The position numbers and the translations under genes are program-made. From NCBI RefSeq assembly GCF_004404055.1, contig NZ_SOHK01000001.1:45347-109346 (forward strand): 64,000 nucleotides of DNA, read 5' to 3'. The notes beneath the pieces are model-generated. The model saw only the letters and a list, made by a program, of their open reading frames with translations, had not been told where the DNA came from and ran no database searches. The stretch comes from Cryobacterium ruanii. GTDB lineage: Bacteria; Actinomycetota; Actinomycetes; Actinomycetales; Microbacteriaceae. Position 1 is the stretch's first letter. Each line of letters starts with the position of its first letter. Shown piece by piece: positions 8,877 through 18,178 of this stretch.

Positions 8877-9929
8877 ATGACTGTTCCTCTATGGGCCTGG
8901 CTGACCGTTCTCGGTGTCATCATGGCCATGCTCGCCATCGACCTTATCGCCCACCGCACGGCGCACATCATCGGTGTAAAGGAAGCCGCGGGATGGTCGA
9001 TCTTCTGGGTCGCGTCCGGCATCAGCTTCGGGGCAATCATTTGGTGGCTATTCGGGGCCGAATTTGGCCAGCAATACTTCGCTGGCTTCGTGATCGAGAA
9101 ATCGCTCGCGGTCGACAACGTGTTCGTTTGGGCGATCATCTTCACCGCATTCGCCGTACCGCCACAGTTTCAGCACCGCGTCTTGTTTCTCGGCGTGCTC
9201 GGAGCGCTGGTCTTCCGTGGGATCTTCATCGCAACAGGCGCTGCCCTGATCGAGAACTTCAGCTGGGTGCTCTACATCTTCGGCGCGTTCCTGGTCTTGA
9301 CCGGCATCCAGATGTTCCGCCACCGGAATCAAAACTTCGACCCCGAGAAGTCACGCACCTACACCTGGTTCCGCGGGCACGTGCCGATGACCGATGCCTT
9401 TTACGAACAGCGTCTGCTCATTAGGAAGGGCGGGATTCTTCTGGCGACCCCGTTGCTCGCCGTACTCGTGCTCGTCGAGGTCACCGACATCGTCTTCGCC
9501 GTCGACTCCATTCCCGCGATTTTCGCCGTGACCTCCGAACCGTTCCTCGTTTTCACCGCCAACGCGTTCGCGATCCTCGGGCTCCGGGCGATGTACTTCC
9601 TCCTCGCCGACCTGATGCACCGCTTCGTCTATCTGAAGATCGGCCTCGCCGTACTCCTAGTCTGGGTAGGGGTGAAAATGCTGCTGCTCGAAGTCTTTTA
9701 CATCCCCACCACGGTATCGCTTCTCGTCATAGCCTCCATCTTGACCGTGTCGATCGTCGCCAGCCTTGCAGCTACCCGCGGTCAATCCCGGCGTTCGGTC
9801 GAGGCGACAAGCGCTGGACCGTTCCGAATGGCAACTGACGACGAACTCGCCTGCGTCGAGTCCGTATGGCGCAAACCGGGCGTCAGAACCAGCAATGAAA
9901 ACGTTGCCGATCGGGGCCGACGAAAGTAA
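8877..9929 (+). CDS. TerC-family membrane protein (probable Mn2+ exporter)
   Basis: Integral membrane protein of the TerC/Alx family, 350 residues with about nine helices. Signature segments are FVIEKSLAVDNVFVW near residue 70, with the conserved acidic residues, and LVEVTDIVFAVDSIPA near 200. LRAMYFLLADLMHRF follows. The ATG at 8877 is preferred over the GTG at 8847 because the riboswitch ends at about 8846 and GGAAGG precedes 8877. Family members behind yybP-ykoY riboswitches export manganese and also relate to tellurite resistance; transport of Mn2+ is inferred from that context. Confidence 0.9.
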   Translation: MTVPLWAWLTVLGVIMAMLAIDLIAHRTAHIIGVKEAAGWSIFWVASGISFGAIIWWLFGAEFGQQYFAGFVIEKSLAVDNVFVWAIIFTAFAVPPQFQHRVLFLGVLGALVFRGIFIATGAALIENFSWVLYIFGAFLVLTGIQMFRHRNQNFDPEKSRTYTWFRGHVPMTDAFYEQRLLIRKGGILLATPLLAVLVLVEVTDIVFAVDSIPAIFAVTSEPFLVFTANAFAILGLRAMYFLLADLMHRFVYLKIGLAVLLVWVGVKMLLLEVFYIPTTVSLLVIASILTVSIVASLAATRGQSRRSVEATSAGPFRMATDDELACVESVWRKPGVRTSNENVADRGRRK

Positions 9930-10239
9930 AAGCCTTTGTCACCAGTTGAATTTGCTCCTTGTCGACGACGTCCCCGACTTGAAGAGGAAGATGCACTCAC
10001 ACTCCGCCGACACCCTGCGCGGAAACGGACAGGGTGTTCCTTGAGGGGGGTTCGATGATCGAATTTGTCCGCATGGGAGGTTCGACCTACATCGCTCCGC
10101 CGCAACGCTTCGAGACGGATGGGCCGGTAGCTGCGCAGGCAGTCGGCGTGGCCGCTGCATCAGCGGATGACAGTGACGGCGACGACTCGCGCCAGCTTCG
10201 CGGCATTGCTAAACGCTCTCGATCAAGTGCCCGCGGTGT
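9930..10239. other. intergenic region, no gene recognised
   Basis: An open frame from 10055 to 10273 has no recognisable domain and weak start signals. The region lies between terC and the CNNM relic and may be decayed coding DNA. Confidence 0.35.
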
Positions 10240-10488
10240 TTGGGATGGTGGACTGTTTTCATCTTCGTCCTGATCGGTGGGGTTTTCGTCGCACCCGCAC
10301 TTAATGGGTTTGCGATCGCGATGCGCCCGGTGATCTGGAGGTCGACGAACGTGATCGTGCGTCTTCTCGGCGGAGACCCGCACAAAACCAGTGAGGAGAT
10401 GACCGAGGAGGAACTGCGGGACATTGTTTCGAGCCATGGGGGGCTACCCGAAGACGAACGGCAGATCCTCGACGACGTGCTCTCCTTC
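10240..10488 (+). pseudogene. relic of a CNNM/CorC (hemolysin-family) transporter
   Basis: The frame opens with a hydrophobic helix like the first helix of DUF21/CNNM proteins. It jumps to the end of that domain, read as RPVIW, STNVIVRLLGGDP, EEMTEEELRDIV and LPEDERQILDDV, which lead into the CBS domains. Most of the membrane domain and all of the CBS and CorC_HlyC domains are missing. After about 10490 the frame is nonsense. Sitting beside terC, it may once have been part of a metal-efflux pair. Confidence 0.65.
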
Positions 10489-10750
10489 CGGCTAATACAC
10501 CCGAAGAACAAGACCCCCCGCCGCGAAACGCTCTCCGAGACGGGCCGGCTCACCAAACCCTTGGCTCAAGCTACGCCGAGACGGCCTAGATTCCATATCC
10601 GTGCAGCAGCAACGGTGACGGTGGATTGCCCCGCCCGCGATCCGGCGCAGCCGGGAGGATCGCTGGTTCATTTACATTCATGGTGCTCCTCCTCCCCTTA
10701 CCCTGACTGACCCGGTTGACAGCGTTACGAGTCTTCGAATCGCTGGTGCT

Positions 10751-11653
10751 TTATTTGATGCCGCTGCGCGCGAAACCCTGCACGAAGAAGCGCTGGAACA
10801 CCAGGAATAGCATCACCATGGGCACCACGTTAATGAGGGCGAACGCCATTGTTGCCCCGAAATCCGACCCGAACTGGCCCTGAAGGTAGAGCAGGCCTAT
10901 AGGCAGGGTGAATAGTTCGTTCTGCTTGAGAGCAATGAGCGGCCAGGCGAAATCATTCCAGGACTGCAACAGCGTCATGAAGAACAGTACGGCGATCAGC
11001 GGCTTTGACAGCGGCAATACTATGCTCGTGAACACTCTCAGGTGGCTGGCCCCGTCGATGCGCGCCGCTTCGATCAGGTCGCGTGGGATGGAGAGAATGA
11101 ATTGGCGTGCGAGGAACAACCCGAAGGCACTCGCGGCCGTGGGCAGGATGACCGCCCAGTAGCTGCCGTAGAGCCCGAGGTTCGTCACGAGCCGGAACAG
11201 CGGCACCATAATCACCTGTACGGGGATCATCAGCGTCGTCAGGGCGATGAGGAAAACGACGCTTGAACCGCGAAACTTGAGCTGCGACAGGGCGTACCCG
11301 CCCAAGAGGTTGACGAGTACCGTGAGAACTGCGACCGTGGCCGAGATCGCCAGGGAGTTGCTAAACCATGTGGCAATGGGGAACCCGGCGAGGACGCGCT
11401 GGAAGTTTTCGACGGTGAGGGCACGCGGCCAAAGACGCAGTGTGCCACCCAGCAGCTCGGAACGCGATGAGAACGCGACTACCAGCATCCAGTACAGCGG
11501 GAACAGCACAACGATACCGATGAGAATCGCCCCAACGATGCGGGTTACGAGCGCGCGTCGTGAGCCTCTCCGCGAATGTGGCAAACCTCTTCTTATCGTC
11601 TTCTGCTTGCGGGTCGTCGGCGCGGGGGCTGGCGAGAGGATGGATGTTGTCAC
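10751..11653 (-). CDS. ABC sugar transporter permease, MalG/UgpE type
   Basis: Inner-membrane permease of the carbohydrate uptake-1 ABC family, about 300 residues with six helices. The EAA loop that docks the ATPase reads EAARIDGASHLRVFTSIVLP. The GTG at 11653 is chosen because the longer frame overlaps the upstream permease, and it lies 11 bases after that gene's stop with a GGA about ten bases before. It is the last gene of a three-gene operon. No ATPase gene is in the operon, so a shared MsiK-like ATPase elsewhere is likely, as is common in actinobacteria. Confidence 0.88.
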   Translation of the reverse strand: MTTSILSPAPAPTTRKQKTIRRGLPHSRRGSRRALVTRIVGAILIGIVVLFPLYWMLVVAFSSRSELLGGTLRLWPRALTVENFQRVLAGFPIATWFSNSLAISATVAVLTVLVNLLGGYALSQLKFRGSSVVFLIALTTLMIPVQVIMVPLFRLVTNLGLYGSYWAVILPTAASAFGLFLARQFILSIPRDLIEAARIDGASHLRVFTSIVLPLSKPLIAVLFFMTLLQSWNDFAWPLIALKQNELFTLPIGLLYLQGQFGSDFGATMAFALINVVPMVMLFLVFQRFFVQGFARSGIK

Positions 11654-11663
11654 GATTGTGTCC

Positions 11664-12623
11664 TTATTCGACCAGGTCCCGGCTTCGGCTGGTTCGCCAC
11701 CGTACCGCAGTGAAGACAAAGGTTACGAGAAGTAGCACGACACCGATTGCGGCCGCGTAACCCTGGTCGCGAGTCACGAAACCCGTGTCATAGGCGTAGG
11801 TGACGAGCACGGATGTGGCGTTCTGCGGACCGCCGCCGGTCATTACGAACACGATATCGAAGACTTGGAAGGAGTAGATGACGTTTAAGATGAGCAGGAA
11901 AAATGACGACGGGCCAAGCAGGGGCACAGTCACGTTCCGGAATCGGGCCCAGGCGTTCGCCCCATCCAGTTCGGCCGCTTCGTAGAGTTCGGGCCCGATA
12001 CCCTGAAGACCCGCCAGGTAGATGAGCATGTTGAATCCCACCCGCCACCACAACGTCACGAGAACAACGGACACGAACGCGGCGAATCCACCGGACTGCC
12101 AGTTCACGCTCGGGAGTCCGATGAACCGGATCAGGTTGTTGAGGATACCGTTGTTCTCGTTGAAGACGAGGACACCGATCAGCGCGGTGGCGACGCCCGA
12201 AATAGCCATCGGGACGATGAGAATGGAGCGGAACACGCCGCGGGCGGGAAGGACTGAGTTGAACAGCACAGCTGCGCCGAGGCCAAGACCCATCGACAGA
12301 GGCGTCACAATGAGTGTGAACAGCAGGGTGTTCGCCGTGGCTCTCCAAAAAAGCGGGTCGCTGATCAGGCGCTCGTAATTGGCGACACCCACGAATTCAC
12401 CGGCCCCGAAACCGTTGGTCTTCTGAAAGCTGATCACCACGGCCCACACGAGCGGGACGAGCACAAATAGGCCAAGCAGCAGCACATTCGGGGTTAGAAA
12501 CAGCCACCCCGCAAGCGCCTCGCGCACGGTTTTCTTATCACGACGCCACCGGCGCTTCGAGAGCTGAGATGGTGACGCGACGATGTCTGCGACGCGGCCC
12601 TGCTTTGCGACGACTCGTGTCAC
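11664..12623 (-). CDS. ABC sugar transporter permease, MalF/UgpA type
   Basis: Partner permease of the same transporter, 319 residues. It has a charged cytoplasmic N-terminus followed by six helices. The EAA loop reads EAAELDGANAWARFRNVTVP, and the MalF-type FVMTGGGPQNAT segment follows. The GTG start overlaps the end of the binding-protein gene by four bases, so the two are translationally coupled. The substrate is probably an oligosaccharide or glycoside, by family. Confidence 0.9.
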   Translation of the reverse strand: MTRVVAKQGRVADIVASPSQLSKRRWRRDKKTVREALAGWLFLTPNVLLLGLFVLVPLVWAVVISFQKTNGFGAGEFVGVANYERLISDPLFWRATANTLLFTLIVTPLSMGLGLGAAVLFNSVLPARGVFRSILIVPMAISGVATALIGVLVFNENNGILNNLIRFIGLPSVNWQSGGFAAFVSVVLVTLWWRVGFNMLIYLAGLQGIGPELYEAAELDGANAWARFRNVTVPLLGPSSFFLLILNVIYSFQVFDIVFVMTGGGPQNATSVLVTYAYDTGFVTRDQGYAAAIGVVLLLVTFVFTAVRWRTSRSRDLVE

Positions 12624-13924
12624 GAACCGCCCGTGGATTGGGCAATCCCGTCTGCGATCGATTTCAGGGCGTCTGCGGTGCTTGTCGAACCAGCGAAGGC
12701 CGATTCCAGGTTGTCTTGGAGGACAGTGATGATTCTCGACATGTTGGGGGAGGCCACCTGGCTTGAGTCCTCGGCGCGCACCGTAGAAGCCTGGCCGAGG
12801 AAGACGGGAGCGAGTTCGGGGCGCACGTCAAAATTGATGCCCAACTCGCTCAGATCCTTGCGGGTCGGCAAGAGTGAGGCGGTCTCGCAGAAGTCGCGCA
12901 TTTGCGTATCGCCCGTGACGAAGTCAAGAAAAGCTGCGGCGAGCTCCGGGTTGGCAGTGCCCGCGGTGGCGACGAGCGCATTCCCTCCGAAGTCGCCCCC
13001 GCCGCGCTTACCACGCGGGGCGAAGGTCGCGCCCCACTCAAAGTCCAGTGTGCTTGTGGCATCCGGAATAGCGAACGCACCAGACCACACCATCGCCGAG
13101 GTCTGCGAGTACCACGTATCGCTCGCGAAAGTAGACGACTTAATGGTGTTGTTCGGCGGCACGAAGTTCTTCGTGAAGAAGCTGGACGAGAACTCGAGGG
13201 CAGCCGCTCCCGCATCCGAGTCGATCGCCGGGTCGGTGAGGTTCCTGTCCAGGAACCGGCCGTCTGCCTGAAAGAGCAGGCTCAGCCATCGGGTGACGCC
13301 ATTACCCTGCCAGTTGTAGGCCATGGGGTATACATCTGCGGCTTGGGCCGCACGCAAGGTCCCCGCGACCTCAGACAGCTCATCCCACGTCCAGGCGCTC
13401 TCGAGCGAGGTAGGAACCGACGTGATCCCTGCCGATTCCAGAGCGACTTTGTTGTACAAGATCACTGACGTGTCTGTGTGGTGAGGCACTCCAAACGGCT
13501 TGTCGTTGCCCTGCACGGCCGCCCAAGCAGCATCGGTGAATCGGTCGGAAAATCCGGTCTCCAGGTACGGGCCCAAGTCCAGGAGTTGGTCACGACCGGC
13601 GTAACTGCCAAATGTGTAATACGGCACGCGAAAGATGTCCGGCGGATTTCCCGCCTGCAGTTGGGCATCGATGTTGGTAAACATCTGGCCGTAGGGAACC
13701 GAATTCAACTCGACCTTCGTTCCCGCGTTAGCCTCCTCGAACGCCGCGATGACGCGAGCGAAACTTGCCAGCTCCGCGTCTGTGCCCCAAGTAGTGAATG
13801 TCAACGTTTTTGACCCCGTGGCCGACGAGGTTGGCTGCTGCGGAGCGAAACCGCATCCGGATACCAACAGGGGCAACGTCACCGCTCCGGATCCGATCAG
13901 AAAATGGCGCCTACTGAAATTCAT
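12620..13924 (-). CDS. extracellular sugar-binding lipoprotein (family 1)
   Basis: Solute-binding lipoprotein of the MalE-like family 1, 434 residues. The N-terminus has RRHF, a hydrophobic stretch and the lipobox LLVSGC, with the lipidated cysteine at about residue 24. The RR motif could allow Tat export. The binding domain includes PDIFRVPYYTFGSYAG and the VILYNKVALESAG segment typical of the family. It is first in the operon with the two permeases. A GGATCCTCC-containing leader precedes the ATG, with AGGATCC near the expected ribosome-binding position. No regulator lies alongside. Confidence 0.9.
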   Translation of the reverse strand: MNFSRRHFLIGSGAVTLPLLVSGCGFAPQQPTSSATGSKTLTFTTWGTDAELASFARVIAAFEEANAGTKVELNSVPYGQMFTNIDAQLQAGNPPDIFRVPYYTFGSYAGRDQLLDLGPYLETGFSDRFTDAAWAAVQGNDKPFGVPHHTDTSVILYNKVALESAGITSVPTSLESAWTWDELSEVAGTLRAAQAADVYPMAYNWQGNGVTRWLSLLFQADGRFLDRNLTDPAIDSDAGAAALEFSSSFFTKNFVPPNNTIKSSTFASDTWYSQTSAMVWSGAFAIPDATSTLDFEWGATFAPRGKRGGGDFGGNALVATAGTANPELAAAFLDFVTGDTQMRDFCETASLLPTRKDLSELGINFDVRPELAPVFLGQASTVRAEDSSQVASPNMSRIITVLQDNLESAFAGSTSTADALKSIADGIAQSTGGS

Positions 13925-14370
13925 GCAGGATCCTCCAGCTGTGTCTGAGATGGACGAGCTTCAACACTTACAACCGCTGGAAACATTCAACAGCAAGTTC
14001 GGCAACAGTCATAGATCGACAGACGCAAGATGGCAAACCAACCGACGTGTGCCGGCCACAGCGAGTGGGCGATTCAGAACGCGTCTTCGTCATCAGGGTT
14101 AGGCGGCGTCTACGAGGTACTGCCACCGATTCTCCGGATTCAACACACGCAAATCCACCAGCTCCCGCGCAGAACGATGATCACCACCCTGATCACCCGA
14201 ACGCGGATACGGCGGCCACACCCGCTCATTAACCGCCTTCGCATCCCGAAACAACGGCCGGCACGACACATCCACCCGCATCGCACGACGCCGCGGCGCA
14301 GCATTCATCGTGGCATCTTCGGCCTGTGGCTTTGCCCCGTTGAGTGGACACCTCATAGAGAGAATGTTCA
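13925..14370. other. intergenic region with an unassigned minus-strand frame
   Basis: The stretch between the sugar-binding protein gene and an IS3 relic includes a 90-codon minus-strand frame (14099-14371). It ends in NRWQYLVDAA and carries no domain I recognise. It could be the C-terminal end of a truncated protein next to the insertion sequence. The upstream promoter of the transporter operon should also lie here but is not obvious. Confidence 0.3.
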
Positions 14371-14684
14371 CATGGGAAAGACACGCCGGGAGTTCACTCC
14401 TGAGTACAAAGACGAGGCCGTGAAGCTGGTGATCAACACCGGCAGGGCGATTGTGACCGTGGCCCGCGAGCTCGGTATTAACGAGGCCTCGCTTGGCCGG
14501 TGGTTCAGCGCTTTCAAGGCCCGAAACGATGCCGGCGAAACCACCGTCACCGAGTCTGAACGGGCCGAGTTGCTCCGGCTGCGGAAAAAGAACGCGGATC
14601 TGAAACTGGATCGGTTGTTTTTAGAAAAGCGTCCACCTTCTTCGCCCAATGGTGGTCGTTATATCTCGTCAATGGAACCGAATT
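14371..14684 (+). pseudogene. IS3-family OrfA relic
   Basis: Helix-turn-helix protein of the IS3 OrfA type, starting GKTRREFTPEYKDEAVKL with the recognition helix in INEASLGRW. A leucine-zipper-like ELLRLRKKNADLKLDR segment leads to LFLEK. Beyond that the expected ASTFFAQ continues in the next frame, so the end is frameshifted. No matching orfB follows. Instead a different IS3 element lies on the opposite strand. It is probably the left remnant of a deleted element. Confidence 0.65.
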
Positions 14685-14817
14685 GACCGGCTCCATCAGT
14701 TGGGTTGAGGTCTGGGATCGGTACGCGATTGAGCTGGGAGCGTCTACCGACCTACTTGAGCCATCTCGAGGCCACGTCGACCCGGAATTTGTCAAGGTGA
14801 ATGAGGCCAGCGGGAGT

Positions 14818-15825
14818 TTAGGCGGCTAGTTCTAGTCGGTCGGTTTCGGGGGGTTTTTCGGCTGGTTTGTTGATCCAGGCCGTCGCGGGAACGGACAGGA
14901 TCTGTGGTGTCTGGGTCGTGCTGAATCGCTCAGGGAAGCGCGCGCGGGCCGCGTCCAACGTCGCTGCTCGTTCGATGGCCTTCGCCTCTGCGAGGCCGTA
15001 GTGCACGTCGGCGGGCGTGTTCAGGCCGATCCCTGAATGGCGATGCTCGTGGTTGTAGCCATCGACGAAGGAGGCCATGAACGTCTTCGCGTCGGCGAGG
15101 GAGCCGAAACGTTCGGGGAACGTCGGCGAGAATTTAAGAGTCTTGAACCATGCCTCGCTGTAGGGATTATCGTTACTCACCCGCGGCCTCGAATGCGACT
15201 TGGTGACCTCCAGATCCGACAACAACGCCGCGACGGTCTTGGACGTCATCGACGTGCCGCGGTCGGCGTGCACGACCTGCGGGACGCCATGAATGCCGAA
15301 GATTTCCTTCATCATGTCCACCGCCAGCTCACCCGATTCCGACGCGTGAACATACGCTGCGACGATGTAGGGAGAGTAAATATCGATCATCACGTAAGCA
15401 TCGAAGTACTTCCCCTTGACCGGGCCGGCAAGCTTCGTAATATCCCAGCTGAGCACCTGGCCTGGTCCCGTTGCCGTCAGTTCCGGGATCGCCCGTGCCG
15501 GATGGCGTGCCAGGCGACGGCGGTCCTTAACCTGCTTGTTCTCGTTCAACACCCGATACATCGTTGAAATGGAGCACAAGTACGTCCCTGCGTCGAGGAG
15601 CTGCGCGTAGATCTGGATCGGCGGCAGGTCCACGAACACGTCCGAATTGACGACGTCGAGAATCTGCCGGCGGTCGGCATCATGGATCTTGTTCGCTGGG
15701 ATCGGCGCTGGCCCGGCCACCGGGATGCGTGGTTTCCTGGTGGCGGTCGCTCGGGGTATCCCGACCAGGTCGGCCGCGACGCGAGTGGAGATTCCTCGGC
15801 TGGCCAGTTCGCGATAAGCGGTCAT
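14818..15825 (-). CDS. IS3-family transposase OrfB
   Basis: DDE transposase of 335 residues. An HTH_21-like N-terminus, with AYRELASRGISTRVAADLVG, precedes the integrase core. Catalytic residues are likely the aspartate in SWDITKL, the aspartate in HADRG and the glutamate in YSEAWFKTLK, with the YNHEHRHSGI motif after them. The ATG overlaps the natural stop of orfA. The reading frame itself is intact. Confidence 0.88.
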   Translation of the reverse strand: MTAYRELASRGISTRVAADLVGIPRATATRKPRIPVAGPAPIPANKIHDADRRQILDVVNSDVFVDLPPIQIYAQLLDAGTYLCSISTMYRVLNENKQVKDRRRLARHPARAIPELTATGPGQVLSWDITKLAGPVKGKYFDAYVMIDIYSPYIVAAYVHASESGELAVDMMKEIFGIHGVPQVVHADRGTSMTSKTVAALLSDLEVTKSHSRPRVSNDNPYSEAWFKTLKFSPTFPERFGSLADAKTFMASFVDGYNHEHRHSGIGLNTPADVHYGLAEAKAIERAATLDAARARFPERFSTTQTPQILSVPATAWINKPAEKPPETDRLELAA

Positions 15826-16217
15826 TACGGCAACGTGTGCGGTGTTTCGTCCCGCGAGCTCTTCGAAAGACTTTCGAGTAGCTCGTGCATTTATGACATG
15901 ATCTCCAACGCCACCCCCGTCGTTTCCAAGCGCTGCTCGGTCTTACTCAGCTGGCGGCGCAACCGGGCGATTTCCGCTTGCTCCGGCGTTAACCGGCCAA
16001 TCTTCTCCCCGGGTTTCTTGCCCGCGAGAACACCGACGTCACGCAGCTTGCGCCACTCCGTAATCTGCGAGGAATAGAGCCCTGCGGTGCGCAGATACGC
16101 ACCGCCCTCATGGGCTTTGATGGCCACGTCATACGCGGCGAGGTACGCCAGCTTCTGTGCTGGGCTGAACGACCTTCTCGAGGTCGGACCACCAGCACGG
16201 GGTCCGGAACTACTCAT
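15825..16217 (-). pseudogene. IS3-family OrfA with premature stop
   Basis: Transposase DNA-binding subunit. The N-terminal region has SFSPAQKLAYLAAYD and the helix-turn-helix YSSQITEWRKLRD, followed by the heptad-rich EIARLRRQLSKTEQRLE. The frame hits TAA at 15891-15893, just after VALEIM. The downstream codons then continue in the same frame as HELLESLSKSSRDETP, to a TAA overlapping the orfB start. That continuation is the usual end of this family, so the stop is a point or short replacement mutation removing about 23 residues. A start at 16259 is also possible. Confidence 0.7.
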
Positions 16218-16257
16218 AGGACTATCGTCACGCACGGCGATCACAGACGGGCTGGAC

Positions 16258-16782
16258 ATGGTGATGATTCCTGATTCTCGCCCTACGTCAAACGGCGGAC
16301 TTGCTGTGAGCGACTGGCCTCACCCAACCCTGACGCGTAGGGACCCGGTGACGGCCTCGGAAGTCAACGAAGTCCTACATTGGCTTGGTCCGACCAACGT
16401 GCTGCACTGCCTGCGCGGGGCTGGGTATGCGCCCCATGACCACGTAGGCCTGACGACGCGGCGGCTCATTGACGGCTACGTTCCCTACGAACTCCCAGTT
16501 AGCAAAGCCATTCAATCCAGTCGGGACGGTCGCGTTCCAGAAATTGCCAATGATGACGCGGACCGGTTTGCGTGTGGCGCATTCTTGTATCCCGATTCAG
16601 TGATCATCGCGGCGGATGTCGACGGCTACCGTCATCTAGTCAAGGACGTCTGCCTGGACACCGTTTCAATCGTGCATGCTGGATCCGTCCTGCCCATAAG
16701 CTCGGGCGACGAGCTGCGAACACCCTTGGAGCTCTTTGAGGTTCAGACGCTCTCAAGTGCATTAGCCACTTGCTGCCGGTGA
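16258..16782 (+). CDS. hypothetical protein
   Basis: I do not recognise this 174-residue frame, which begins near the outer edge of the IS3 element. It has mixed polarity, no membrane segment and no signal peptide, and its sequence looks more protein-like than the shadow frames nearby. Examples are EVNEVLHWLGPTNVLHCL and DSVIIAADVDGYRHLV. It may be the C-terminal part of a gene interrupted by the insertion. The start is uncertain, since the frame is open upstream into the IS, and an ATG at 16264 is also possible. Confidence 0.4.
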   Translation: MVMIPDSRPTSNGGLAVSDWPHPTLTRRDPVTASEVNEVLHWLGPTNVLHCLRGAGYAPHDHVGLTTRRLIDGYVPYELPVSKAIQSSRDGRVPEIANDDADRFACGAFLYPDSVIIAADVDGYRHLVKDVCLDTVSIVHAGSVLPISSGDELRTPLELFEVQTLSSALATCCR

Positions 16783-16877
16783 AAGTTGCAAGCGAACGAG
16801 ATTGGCCACGCGGCTATCTCTCGATGCGACGCACATAGCGTTCTGGTGAAGGACTGGCGTTGTACGGCAGAACTTCC

Positions 16878-16929
16878 TGTCAGCGACGGTTAGAAATTGA
16901 GCCAGAATCGACGGTGAAAACTGAGCCAC
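16878..16929. repeat. IS21 left terminal inverted repeat
   Basis: The left end matches the reverse complement of the right end at about 46 of 52 positions. It contains two spaced copies of a CGACGGT...TGAGCCA unit, the multiple transposase-binding sites usual for IS21 ends. Confidence 0.85.
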
Positions 16930-16946
16930 CCGAGCACGATTGATGG

Positions 16947-18178
16947 GTGATTACGGTGGAAGAGTGGGCTTTGGTTCGTCGCCTTCATTTAAATGAGGGC
17001 GTGTCGCAGCGGGAGATCGCGAAGCGGTTGGGCATCGCGCGGAACACGATCGCGAAGGCGATCAAGTCAGAGAAACCGCCCAAATATGAGGGCGTCGATC
17101 GGTCGTCGGGGTTGCGGTCTCTGGAACCGCGGATTCGGGAATTGTTGTCGCAGAACGCGCGGATGCCAGCGACGGTGTTGGCTGAGCGGTTGGCGTGGAC
17201 CGGGTCGATTACTTGGTTTCGTGAAACCGTTGCGCGGTTGCGGCCGGAGTATGCGCCGGCGGATCCGGCCGACCGGTTGAACTATGCGGCCGGGGATCAA
17301 ACCCAGTGCGACTTGTGGTTTCCGCCGGTGAAGATCCCGTTGGGAGCCGGCCAGACGGGCTCGCCGCCAGTGCTGGTGATGGTGTCCGGATTCTCCCGCT
17401 TCATTACGGCGGTGATGCTGCCCTCGCGAACGACGCCGGATTTGCTGGCCGGGATGTGGCAGCTGATCTCATCCCAGCTGCTGGCAGTGCCGCGACGGCT
17501 GATCTGGGACAACGAGGCCGGCATCGGCCGTGGCAACCATTTCGCCGCTGGGGTTAGCGCATTCACCGGAATGTTGGCGACCAGGATCGTGCAGCTCAAA
17601 CCGTTCGATCCGGAATCCAAAGGAATCGTCGAACGCGCCAACCAGTACTTGGAGACGTCGTTCTTGCCCGGGCGCAGCTTCACCAGCCCTGACGATTTCA
17701 ACCGGCAGCTAGCCGCTTGGCTCCCCACGGCCAACGCCAGGACTGTCCGCCGGTTGGGCGGCAAACCGATCGAGTTCATCGGTCAGGACCGAGCAATGAT
17801 GCTGCCCGTGCCGCCGCTGGCCCCGCTGGTCGGCTTCACCGCCCGGGTGCGGCTGCCGCGGGACTACTACGTGCGTGTCGCCAGCAACGATTACTCGGTG
17901 GACCCGACCGCGATCGGCCGGCTGGTTGACGTCACCGCGACTTGTCTCAGGTGACGGTGCGGTTGGACGAGCGTATTGTGGCCTGTCATGACCGGGTCTG
18001 GTCGACCGCAAAGACCATCACCGATCCCACCCATGTGGTCCAGGCCGGTCGGTTGCGCCGATCATTTCAACATCCGCCTGCGCCGACGGACGCGGACTTG
18101 CTGCGGGATCTGGCCGACTACGACACCGCGTTCGGCGTCAACTTCGACGTCCAAGATCTGGACGAGGAGGCCGTGTAA
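16947..18178 (+). pseudogene. istA: IstA transposase, single frameshift
   Basis: IS21-family transposase. The helix-turn-helix is SQREIAKRLGIARNTIAKAI near residues 20-40. The DDE core has GDQTQCDLWF, LIWDNEAG and the glutamate in ESKGIVERAN. The frame is intact to about 17940 and then meets TGA. A one-base change near there joins VDVTA to LSQVTVRLDERIVACHDRVW in the next frame, which completes the usual C-terminus and ends at 18178. The GTG start at 16947 lies just inside the left repeat. The frameshift probably inactivates it, unless recoded. Confidence 0.85.

Larger units (their letters stand above)
14818..16217 (-). mobile_element. IS3-family insertion sequence (orfA-orfB)
   Basis: Two genes on the minus strand, orfA then orfB, overlap as TAATG at 15825-15827. 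OrfA supplies the helix-turn-helix and OrfB the DDE transposase. The outer ends and terminal inverted repeats could not be fixed by eye, so the limits given are those of the coding region. An in-frame TAA inside orfA suggests the copy is impaired. Confidence 0.8.

Noticed and set aside
15825..15900. Programmed frameshifting between IS3 orfA and orfB
   Set aside because: The orfB frame is open upstream, but the original orfA frame resumes after the in-frame TAA and ends in a TAATG overlap, so coupled re-initiation explains the layout better.
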